This document shows positions 57,277-64,000 of a stretch of 64,000 nucleotides of DNA, piece by piece. The notes beneath the pieces are model-generated. The model worked only from the letters and a program-made list of their open reading frames with translations, ran no database searches and had not been told where the DNA came from. Source of the DNA: NCEH01 sp040049195. Its GTDB lineage: Bacteria; Pseudomonadota; Alphaproteobacteria; Rhizobiales; Xanthobacteraceae. Numbering within the stretch: the stretch's first letter is position 1; the number at the start of each line of letters is the position of its first letter. The translations under genes were made by a program, and so were the position numbers. The stretch is taken from NCBI RefSeq assembly GCF_040049195.1, contig NZ_JBDZDL010000006.1, one strand, 5' to 3'.

Positions 57277-58377
57277 CTATTGGGGAGCGCCGACGGTGTC
57301 GGCCATGCGCGCGCCTCTCGCCCCCATGGGCAAGGGCGGGCCGGTGGTCGTGTCCACGGCCGTCTGGTGCTCGATTTCCGCATTGAGCTCGGCCCCGAGC
57401 AGGATGACGCTGATCGACAGCCACATCCAGGTCATGAAGCCAACCACGGCGCCGAGCGAGCCGTAAGTTTCATTATAGGTTCCGAAGCGGCTGACATACC
57501 AGGAGAAGCCGGCGGAGACGATGAGCCAGAGAACCGCGGCAACGATGCTGCCCAGGCTCACCCATTTCCAGCGCGCCCGCTCCCGGCACGGGCCGTATCG
57601 GTAGATGACCGTGATGACCGCCGCGACGATGACGGCGAGGGCCGGCCAGCGCAGGAGTGAAATCAGCCATTCGGTTCCGGTTTCGAGGTAGACCACCTTC
57701 AGCAGCATCGGCAACGCCACCACCGAAGCCGTCGCGATGCCCGCAAACAGAATGGCCGTGAAGGTGAAGCCGAGGGTGAGAAGCGTCAGCGTCACGAAGG
57801 AGCGTCGCTCCTCTTCCTGATAGGCCACGTTCAGCGCTTCGATCAGCGCCTTGGTGCCGGCGTTCGCGCTCCAGAGCGCGATGGCGAGGCTGAAGGCGAA
57901 ACCGAGGCTCAAGGTGGAGGACCCCTGCGCGATCACCCGCAACGCCTGGTTCCGCATCACCTCGATGGCGCCCGAAGGAAGCACCCAGGAGGCGGCCTCC
58001 AGCTGGTCCTGAAGGCCGGAGGTGTCGAGTACCAGCCCATAAAGCGAGATCAAGGCGCTGATCGAGGGAAACACGGCGAGTAGGGCATAAAAGGTGACGC
58101 CGGCGGCGACGCTGAGCACGCGGTCGGCGAAGAATTCCTTCAAGGTGCGCAGGATGATATCGCGCCAGCCGCGCAGGGGAATTTGCGTCGGCGCGGTCGC
58201 GGTGCGCCCGCGCCCGGCTTCGAACCTCCAGACCTGCGTGGCCGCTGTATCGCCGCGCCCCGCCCGCGCTCCCTGGCTCTGTCCCCTTCCCCACCTTGGC
58301 GCCAAAATGACGGTTGCGGCGATCGCGGCCCAGAACACGACGTTCCCAGCCGTTCGCCCCCAATGCCTCCGCTCCAT
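57277..58377 (-). CDS. YihY/BrkB-family inner-membrane protein
   Basis: A 366-residue membrane protein of the YihY/virulence-factor-BrkB family, with about six core helices. Family words include FYALLAVFPSISALISLYGL, AYQEEERRSFV and WVSLGSIVAAVLWLIVSAGFSWYV (read in parts). One extra hydrophobic helix lies near the N-terminus, followed by a basic linker. Function is unsettled; lipid or polymer transport has been proposed for relatives. The ATG at 58377 is chosen because the upstream extension is composition-biased. Confidence 0.9.
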   Translation of the reverse strand: MERRHWGRTAGNVVFWAAIAATVILAPRWGRGQSQGARAGRGDTAATQVWRFEAGRGRTATAPTQIPLRGWRDIILRTLKEFFADRVLSVAAGVTFYALLAVFPSISALISLYGLVLDTSGLQDQLEAASWVLPSGAIEVMRNQALRVIAQGSSTLSLGFAFSLAIALWSANAGTKALIEALNVAYQEEERRSFVTLTLLTLGFTFTAILFAGIATASVVALPMLLKVVYLETGTEWLISLLRWPALAVIVAAVITVIYRYGPCRERARWKWVSLGSIVAAVLWLIVSAGFSWYVSRFGTYNETYGSLGAVVGFMTWMWLSISVILLGAELNAEIEHQTAVDTTTGPPLPMGARGARMADTVGAPQ

Positions 58378-58567
58378 CCCAACTCCCTCCGGTCCTCTCA
58401 CACAACAAGGGCGGGGAAGAACGGTTTCCTCTCTTGCCCGGTCACAGCCCCTTTCTTCGCATTTGGCGGGCGCTGCCCCCGGATCGAGGGGTGCAGCCAA
58501 TGGGCGCGCGTCGCATCCTCCACCAGGCGGAGCGGATCCCGGAAGGGCACCACGGCGTTAAGGGCGA

Positions 58568-59428
58568 ATGGTTTGTGAACTCTCCCCCTCCCCTTTGCCG
58601 GGCCCGGACCGGACGGCGGCCGCGCGCGCGCATCAGGTCCGCTTTCTCACCTACAACGTGCGCCGCTGCTATGGATTAGACGGCCGCTACGCGCCCGAAC
58701 GCATCGCTGAGGTCATCGCGGAAAGCGGCGCGGACGTGGTGGCGCTGCAGGAGCTGGACATGCATCGGCTGCGCAGCGGAAACGTGGATCAGGCCGGCGT
58801 CATCGCCGCCATGCTGCGCATGAACTACCATTTTCATCCCGCCCTGCGGGTGGTGGAAGAATCCTATGGCGACGCCATTCTCACCGCTCTGCCCATGCGG
58901 CTCGTGAAGGCCGGCGCCCTGCCCGCCCTTCGCACCCATCGCATGCTGGAGCCGCGCGGCGCGCTCTGGGTGGAGATTCAGATCGCACACACGGCGGTTC
59001 AGGTCTTCAACACCCATTTCGGCCTGATCCCCCAGGAGTGCGTCATTCAAGCCGAAGCGCTGCTCAGCCCCGGATGGCTCGGCAGCCTTGCCCCCAAGGC
59101 CCCAGCCGTGCTTCTGGGGGATTTCAATTCGCATGCTTTGACACGGGCTTATAAGCGCCTCGCGGCGCGGCTGCGCGATGCGCACGCCGTCGCTTCGCCT
59201 CGCCCAAGTCCGACCTTTCCCAGCCGCTGGCCCCTTCTGCGGATCGACCACGTGTTCGCCCATGGGGATATCGAGGTCGTGTCCGCGCGTCCCCTCCGCA
59301 CGCAAATCGCCCGCGTCGCATCCGACCATCTGCCGCTTTTGGTCGATCTCAAATTACCGAATGCGCAAATCGCAGATATTCCCGATCTCGGCAGCGCTCT
59401 GGCTTCCCTCTCCGAGGACGAGCGCTGA
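58568..59428 (+). CDS. Endonuclease/exonuclease/phosphatase (EEP) family hydrolase
   Basis: A 286-residue metal-dependent phosphodiesterase-fold enzyme. All catalytic motifs are visible in order: LTYNVRR, VALQELD (metal Glu), NTHFGL, LLGDFNSH, RIDHVF and ASDHLPLLVDL. There is no signal peptide, so it acts in the cytoplasm or at the membrane. Its stop overlaps the start of the next gene (TGATG), and that gene is a lipid-linked membrane protein. Together with the phospholipase D gene this suggests a lipid headgroup or phosphodiester substrate rather than DNA. Confidence 0.9.
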   Translation: MVCELSPSPLPGPDRTAAARAHQVRFLTYNVRRCYGLDGRYAPERIAEVIAESGADVVALQELDMHRLRSGNVDQAGVIAAMLRMNYHFHPALRVVEESYGDAILTALPMRLVKAGALPALRTHRMLEPRGALWVEIQIAHTAVQVFNTHFGLIPQECVIQAEALLSPGWLGSLAPKAPAVLLGDFNSHALTRAYKRLAARLRDAHAVASPRPSPTFPSRWPLLRIDHVFAHGDIEVVSARPLRTQIARVASDHLPLLVDLKLPNAQIADIPDLGSALASLSEDER

Positions 59429-60411
59429 TGTCGGGCATCGAGAATTGGACCGAGAAAACAAAACCCCTCAATCCCAAAGTGCGCCGGACAATTGGCCTGC
59501 TGCGGCGCTACGCGAGCGCTCTGCTCGGCGTCGCCATGACAGCCCTGGCGATTTTCCTGCTGTACCGCATGCTGCGCGGGTACAGCGCGGCCGATCTCGC
59601 GGCGGCGATGGCGGCCGTGTCCTGGCCCCATATCGCGGGAAGCTTCATCTTCGCCGCCGGCAGCTATTTCTGCCTGACGCTGTTCGATTACTTCGGGCTT
59701 CATTATGCCGGAAAGCCCCTGCCCTATCGAAAGGCGGCGCTCGCCTCCTTCGTCAGCCTCTCGCTCGGGCACACGATCGGGCTGGCCGCTCTCAGTTCAG
59801 GCACGGTGCGGTATCGGTATTATGCCCGCTGGGGCCTCGGCATCGAGGAGATCGCCAAGGTCATATTGTTCTGCGGCGTGACCGTGGGCCTTGGCCTCGC
59901 AGCGCTGGCCGCGATCGCCCTTATAGCCGCACCGGCATCGGTGCAGCGCATCACCGGCCTATCCGGCGCGCAAGTGGCCGCTCTCGCGGGAGCCTGCCTC
60001 CTCTTCCCGTGCGTCTATGCGGGCCTTGCGGCGGTCGCGCGAAAGGAGATCCGGCTCAGAGCCTGGAGCTTCACCATGCCGTCGCTTGGGCTCGCGATCG
60101 CCCAGATACTCGTCGGAACCTTGAATTTCGCGTGTGTCGCAGCCTGCCTTCATCAGGCGCTGACCGGAATTTCGCAGGTCGACTTCGCCAGCACCGTCTC
60201 GGCCTATGTGGCCGCCAACGTGGCGACCCTCATCACCCACGTGCCGGGCGGTCTCGGCGTGGTGGAGACCGTCGTCCAGCATCTTCTGCCGAGCAAGAAC
60301 ATCATCGGCCCCCTGCTGGTGTTTCGCTTCGCCTATTTTCTGGTTCCCCTGGCCCTTGGCGCGATCCTGCTGGCGATCAGCGAAGCCATGTTAGAAACCC
60401 GGCGGGATTAA
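59428..60411 (+). CDS. UPF0104/lysylphosphatidylglycerol synthase-type membrane protein
   Basis: A 327-residue polytopic protein with about eight helices matching the transmembrane (flippase-like) domain of MprF/LPG synthases. Typical words are FVSLSLGHTIGLAALSSGTVRYRYYA and YVAANVATLITHVPGGLGVVE (read in parts). The soluble aminoacyl-transfer domain of MprF is absent, so it can at most move or bind lipids. It is coupled to the EEP gene by a TGATG overlap and its end overlaps the convergent phospholipase D gene by four bases. Confidence 0.9.
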   Translation: MSGIENWTEKTKPLNPKVRRTIGLLRRYASALLGVAMTALAIFLLYRMLRGYSAADLAAAMAAVSWPHIAGSFIFAAGSYFCLTLFDYFGLHYAGKPLPYRKAALASFVSLSLGHTIGLAALSSGTVRYRYYARWGLGIEEIAKVILFCGVTVGLGLAALAAIALIAAPASVQRITGLSGAQVAALAGACLLFPCVYAGLAAVARKEIRLRAWSFTMPSLGLAIAQILVGTLNFACVAACLHQALTGISQVDFASTVSAYVAANVATLITHVPGGLGVVETVVQHLLPSKNIIGPLLVFRFAYFLVPLALGAILLAISEAMLETRRD

Positions 60412-62027
60412 CGGGAGCTTGGCGCCCGCCGGACCGCATGCCGGCGATGCTTGAGCAGCCAGTTGGGCTCGAACGGGCGCGGCGGATCCAGCAGCTTCGT
60501 CAGGGCCGTCGGGCGGATGGCGCCTTTCGTGTCCATGGCATCGAAGGGGCGAAGGCCGCGCGCGCCGATATTGAGCTGGTTGATCATGCGCACGAGCGAG
60601 CCATCCTGCGCCAGCAGGTCCGCGACCTGCTCCGGCGTCGCATCCAGATGTTCCGCCAGCAGGCGATCGCGCACCGCGGCGACGCCCGCCCGCGTCGCGG
60701 CGTCCTTCGCCTCGATCACCGCGTCCAGCTCGCTGTCGAGACCGATGGAGCGGTTGTTGAGGTTGGAGGAGCCGATGCGCAACAGCCGATCATCGATGAT
60801 GATGATCTTCGAATGGATCAATACGGAATGCTCGCTTATCCCGTCGGACACCACCGGATGGTAGGCGCGAAAGCGGTCGTGGCGATCCGCCTGGCTCAGG
60901 CGCCGGATCAGACGGTCCCGATTTTCGCCCATGATGAAGCGTTCCAGCTTGGTATGCGTCACGCGGCTGACGATGGCCACGATCTCAGGGCCATCGGGCT
61001 CCATCAGGCGCTGTTCCAGGATGTCCGCCACGAACGCGGCGGTCAGGTATTGCGCTTCGATGAAAATGGAGGTGCGGGCCGCGCGGAGCATGTCGGCGGT
61101 GAGGCGGGGGCCTTCGCTCACCGGCGTTCGCCCGTTCCACGCGGGCAACACACGCGAAAAGCCGATGCTCACGTCCCGGAAATCCGTGGCCTCGGGCGCT
61201 TCAACGGCGCTTGGTGACGCGCCGCTTTCATCACGAGGGGACGAGACCTCCTCCCCCGTCGCCCCCGCCCACCGCTTGCTGGCGATGGCGCAGACGGCAC
61301 GCGCCGCATCCCCGTCCAACACCATCTGAACGTCGTGCACGGGCGGGTAAGGCGTGCCGCCCGGCGATCGGCGGCGTGGATCGTCGACGATATGCGCGGG
61401 CGTATCCCACCGGTCGATCGTGATATCCATCCCGCCGACGAACGCGCGCGCGCCATCGATGCACACCACCTTCTGGTGATGCGCGCCGTAGATGGGATGG
61501 GTGGTATCCAGTCTCAGATCGATGCGCGGATGGTCCTGCCAGGCGCCGCCGAACAACAGTTCGGACGGCGCGCTGGGCGCGTGGACCACGGCGGAACTCC
61601 ACACCAGGATGCGCACGTTCAGCTCGGGGCGCTCCTCCACGAGCGCGCGGAGAAGGTCGCCGATCGCGGGACAGGCGCCGTCATCCCGGCGCAGCTGCAC
61701 ACGGCCGTCGAAATCCCAGCCGATGATGAGAATCGAGCGCTGCGCGGTGCGCAAGGCGGCTTCCAGCTGCGCAAAATACGCCGCGCCGTCGATGAGGATC
61801 TTGGCGGCATTGGCGTTCGCGATGCACGAGCAATTGTATTTCTCGAGGAGAACCGGCGCGTGCGGCTCGGCAGGCGCCGGGCGGGGGCGCGGCGGCGCGG
61901 GGTCGCGCACGCCTTCGGCCGCGCGCTCCTCGCGGCGTCCCGACAACGGAGATGATGCGGAGCGGGGGCCGGGAGCCGTCAAAGGAGAGCCCCCGCGGAA
62001 GGATGCAATTGAACCTGAATCTGTCAT
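60408..62027 (-). CDS. Phospholipase D-family protein (cardiolipin synthase-like)
   Basis: A 539-residue enzyme with two HKD motifs. The first is HHQKVVCIDGARAFVGGMD, the second HSKIIIIDDRLLRIGSSNLNNRS. Such proteins exchange or cleave phosphodiester bonds of phospholipids. The first ~75 residues are proline/arginine-rich with no membrane helix, unlike classical Cls. I place the start at the ATG at 62027 (MTDSGS), since the upstream part is biased, but the core begins only near LLEKYNCSC. It converges on the UPF0104 gene, an arrangement that keeps these lipid-related genes together. Confidence 0.9.
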   Translation of the reverse strand: MTDSGSIASFRGGSPLTAPGPRSASSPLSGRREERAAEGVRDPAPPRPRPAPAEPHAPVLLEKYNCSCIANANAAKILIDGAAYFAQLEAALRTAQRSILIIGWDFDGRVQLRRDDGACPAIGDLLRALVEERPELNVRILVWSSAVVHAPSAPSELLFGGAWQDHPRIDLRLDTTHPIYGAHHQKVVCIDGARAFVGGMDITIDRWDTPAHIVDDPRRRSPGGTPYPPVHDVQMVLDGDAARAVCAIASKRWAGATGEEVSSPRDESGASPSAVEAPEATDFRDVSIGFSRVLPAWNGRTPVSEGPRLTADMLRAARTSIFIEAQYLTAAFVADILEQRLMEPDGPEIVAIVSRVTHTKLERFIMGENRDRLIRRLSQADRHDRFRAYHPVVSDGISEHSVLIHSKIIIIDDRLLRIGSSNLNNRSIGLDSELDAVIEAKDAATRAGVAAVRDRLLAEHLDATPEQVADLLAQDGSLVRMINQLNIGARGLRPFDAMDTKGAIRPTALTKLLDPPRPFEPNWLLKHRRHAVRRAPSSR

Positions 62028-62234
62028 CTCGGGCCTCGGGCCGCTGCATGCGCCGTGCAACGTCGGGAGGGCTGCCGCAGTTCCCTGGCGCGGCCTTGGA
62101 CGCCGCCCCATGGGGCCCGCATCACATCGTCCTCGCGAAGGCGCGCGGGGGCCTGAAAACGCCTCGCGCGCCTTGGCGAATTGCATATGCGCGGGGTGCG
62201 CCGGGCACCCGCGCGCGTGCGGCGAACCGGCGGA

Positions 62235-62729
62235 TTAAGCCGCCTTCGCCTGTTGATTGGCGGCCGATTTGGCGAGCATGCTCAGCGTCTCGTCGGTCTT
62301 CTTCTCTTCGCCCAGGGTCTGCGCGAACAGGGCGGCGGCATCCTTGAAGCCGAGTTCTTCCGCCCAGCGCTTGAGGGTGCCGTAGCGGGTCATCTCATAA
62401 TGCTCCACGGCCTGCGCCGCGGACACCAGGCCGGCGTCGAGCGCGGGTGTGCCCTTGTACTCGTCGAGGATCTCTTCGCCCTCCTCGAGGATGCCTTCGA
62501 TGGCCGGGCAGGTCTTTCCCTGCGGGCGCTTGCCGAAGATTTCGAACACCTGCTGCAGGCGTTCCACATGCACCTCGGTTTCGTCGCGATGCTTCTCGAA
62601 CGCCGCCTTCAGCTCCGGCAGCTGCGCGCCACGCGCCATCTTGGGCAGCGCCTTCAGGATTTTCCGCTCGGCGTAATAAATGTCCTTGAGTGTATCGTGG
62701 AACAGGGATTCAAGATTTTTCTCAGCCAT
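62235..62729 (-). CDS. DUF892/YciF-type ferritin-like protein
   Basis: A 164-residue helical protein of the YciE/YciF (DUF892) family, which has a ferritin-like four-helix bundle. It begins with LESLFHDTLKDIYYAERKILKALPKMA and shows metal-ligand-type residues in FEKHRDETEVHVERLQQVFE and QAVEHYEMTRYGTLKRWAEEL (read in parts). The family is induced by general stress in many alphaproteobacteria. GGAG precedes the ATG. A near-perfect EcfG promoter lies about 250 bp upstream on the same strand, which supports stress control. Confidence 0.92.
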   Translation of the reverse strand: MAEKNLESLFHDTLKDIYYAERKILKALPKMARGAQLPELKAAFEKHRDETEVHVERLQQVFEIFGKRPQGKTCPAIEGILEEGEEILDEYKGTPALDAGLVSAAQAVEHYEMTRYGTLKRWAEELGFKDAAALFAQTLGEEKKTDETLSMLAKSAANQQAKAA

Positions 62730-63126
62730 TTTATTTCTCCTCAGGTCTTTATTTTACACCACGCATAGGCGTGACAGGTCATCTCTCAGAAGTACTCTGA
62801 AAGAATTAGCCCTTCATTTTTCCGCGCCGGCACCTTGGAACAGATCACACCGCCACAAAGTTACTCCGGCGACACAGAAGCGGAAGGGAAGCGCCCGAAG
62901 AGACATTCGTCGGGCACGCCAAGAGGGCATACGTAATCGGTGGACAATCTCAGGATCCAAAAAGGCGATGAGATCGTCCCACGAGTAACGTCCTCTGCGA
63001 TCAGCGGTTCCAATATTGCCTTCTGCGATTGCAACCGGCCGAGCCGGCCTTGTTAAGGTCAAGTCTGGCCTGAGGCTCGCTTTCTCAACTCAAAGCTACG
63101 CAGCCACATTTCACGGAGCACGTCAG
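62730..63126. promoter_or_regulatory. Divergent stress-promoter region of DUF892 and catalase genes
   Basis: Nearly 400 bp, noticeably AT-richer than the flanks. It contains an EcfG-type promoter on the leftward strand (62987-63011) and a weaker one on the rightward strand: GGAAC at 62837, then AGTT after 17 bases. The inverted repeat TCAGA-AGTAC-TCTGA is at 62786-62800. A leftward open frame of 82 codons (62814-63062) has no family resemblance and I do not call it. Confidence 0.5.
62987..63011 (-). promoter_or_regulatory. EcfG (general stress sigma factor) promoter
   Basis: On the leftward strand GGAAC is followed after exactly 16 bases by CGTT, the full consensus of the alphaproteobacterial general-stress sigma factor EcfG. 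It points at the DUF892 gene about 250 bp downstream. Chance matches to nine fixed bases are rare, and the position next to stress genes adds weight. Confidence 0.6.
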
Positions 63127-64000
63127 ATGGCCAGGAAATCGACCAAGGCAACACCCGGCGCGCAGGCCGAGGCAACGATCCACGACCAGACTTTGCTGCG
63201 CGGCCAGGGTGGCGAGCTCCACCAGATCGCGACGGGGGATACGCCCACGCTTACAACGGCGCAGGGCGGGCCCGTCGCCGACGACCAGAACACCCTCAAG
63301 ATCGGCGCGCGGGGTCCCACGCTGATCGAGGATTTTCATTTCCGGGAGAAGATCTTCCACTTCGATCACGAGCGCATTCCCGAGCGCGTCGTGCATGCCC
63401 GCGGCTATGGCGCGCACGGCTATTTCGAGACCTATGACTCGCTCGCCAAATACACCCGCGCCGACCTGTTCCAGCGCCCGGGCGAAAAGACGCCGGCGTT
63501 TGTGCGGTTTTCCACCGTCGCCGGCTCCAAGGGCTCGTTCGATCTCGCGCGCGACGTGCGCGGTTTCGCGGTGAAGATCTATACCCAGGAGGGCAATTGG
63601 GACCTCGTGGGGAACAATATCCCGGTGTTCTTCATCCAGGATGCCATCAAGTTTCCCGATGTCATCCACGCGGTGAAGCCCGAGCCGGACCGCGCCTTCC
63701 CCCAGGCCCAGTCCGCGCACGACAATTTCTGGGACTTCATCTCGTTGACGCCGGAATCCATGCACATGATCATGTGGGTCATGTCGGATCGCGCGATCCC
63801 GCGCTCGTTCCGCTTCATGGAAGGGTTCGGCGTCCACACGTTCCGCTTCCTGAATGCGCAGGACGAATCCACCTTCGTCAAATTCTTCTGGAAGCCGAAG
63901 CTCGGCCTGCAGTCGGTGGTGTGGAACGAAGCGGTCAAGATCAACGGCGCCGACCCGGACTTCCATCGCCGCGACCTTTGGGATGCGATCCAGTCCGGCA
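63127..64000 (+). CDS. katE: Catalase, large-subunit (HPII) type (3' end outside window)
   Basis: Residues 1-291 of a haem catalase that breaks down hydrogen peroxide. The catalytic His90 is in RVVHARGYGAHGYFE, and the catalytic Asn is in VGNNIPVFFIQD (about 163-164). The ~60-residue N-terminal extension before the core (QNTLKIGARGPTLIEDF) is the mark of large-subunit clade II catalases, which usually reach ~700 residues. The ATG at 63127 starts MARKSTK. It lies divergent from the DUF892 gene in a region with EcfG-like promoters. Large-subunit type is inferred from the N-terminus only. Confidence 0.95.
   Translation, partial: MARKSTKATPGAQAEATIHDQTLLRGQGGELHQIATGDTPTLTTAQGGPVADDQNTLKIGARGPTLIEDFHFREKIFHFDHERIPERVVHARGYGAHGYFETYDSLAKYTRADLFQRPGEKTPAFVRFSTVAGSKGSFDLARDVRGFAVKIYTQEGNWDLVGNNIPVFFIQDAIKFPDVIHAVKPEPDRAFPQAQSAHDNFWDFISLTPESMHMIMWVMSDRAIPRSFRFMEGFGVHTFRFLNAQDESTFVKFFWKPKLGLQSVVWNEAVKINGADPDFHRRDLWDAIQSG

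Noticed and set aside
62814..63062. Leftward 82-codon frame between the DUF892 and catalase genes
   Set aside because: No family resemblance, it spans the EcfG promoter, and its codon use is unlike that of the neighbours.
1..64000. tRNA, rRNA, riboswitch, CRISPR, insertion-sequence or prophage features
   Set aside because: I read all gaps for these and found no cloverleaf, repeat array, transposase, integrase or known riboswitch core. A covariance-model search would be needed to exclude small RNAs.

Overview
The window is GC-rich DNA from an alphaproteobacterium. Gene content fits Hyphomicrobiales and looks closest to Xanthobacteraceae-type soil bacteria (an iscU-like/folE/hisI/patatin/CBS neighbourhood, a short NAD kinase, BTLCP, RsmB near GuaA, an EcfG-type promoter). 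This placement is inferred from gene families, not from a marker gene. I saw no tRNA, rRNA, CRISPR array, integrase, transposase or phage genes.

1-8143 is one leftward catabolic operon. Its order is TRAP substrate-binding protein, fused TRAP membrane protein, GntR/FCD regulator, class III CoA-transferase, iron-dependent alcohol dehydrogenase, HMG-CoA lyase, and an aldehyde dehydrogenase cut by the window edge. Together they could oxidise an imported hydroxy acid, activate it with CoA and cleave it to acetyl-CoA and acetoacetate. Mevalonate or 3-hydroxy-3-methylglutarate are the best guesses. ilvA diverges from it, followed by a decayed PRISE-type reductase fragment.

10724-20376 carries an L,D-transpeptidase, an orphan amino-acid binding protein, a Tat-exported metallo-hydrolase, NAD kinase, an AlgI/AlgX-like polysaccharide O-acetylation pair, an RgpF-like protein, a nitroreductase, a secreted beta-module protein and a YdcZ-type membrane protein. 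20425-26746 holds two tandem autotransporters whose passengers have diverged but whose beta-barrels and downstream hairpin are almost identical.

26917-42958 is mostly housekeeping: thrS, a secretory lipase, yidD, a class A acid phosphatase, an Fe-S scaffold, folE, hisI, patatin, CBS protein, rhomboid, BTLCP, a broken gamma-carbonic anhydrase, an iron permease, MAPEG, mtnN, rsmB and guaA.

42959-56600 reads as an accessory island next to the 3' end of guaA. It has six transcription factors (three TetR, LysR, AraC, HxlR), mostly paired divergently with SDRs, hydrolases or a metallo-hydrolase, several with visible palindromic operators. It also holds at least four decayed genes, consistent with gene turnover.

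56699-64000 is a stress and envelope region: msrA, a YihY/BrkB protein, an EEP-family phosphodiesterase, a UPF0104/LPG-synthase-type membrane protein, a two-HKD phospholipase D, a DUF892 ferritin-like protein with a consensus EcfG promoter upstream, and the start of a large-subunit catalase.
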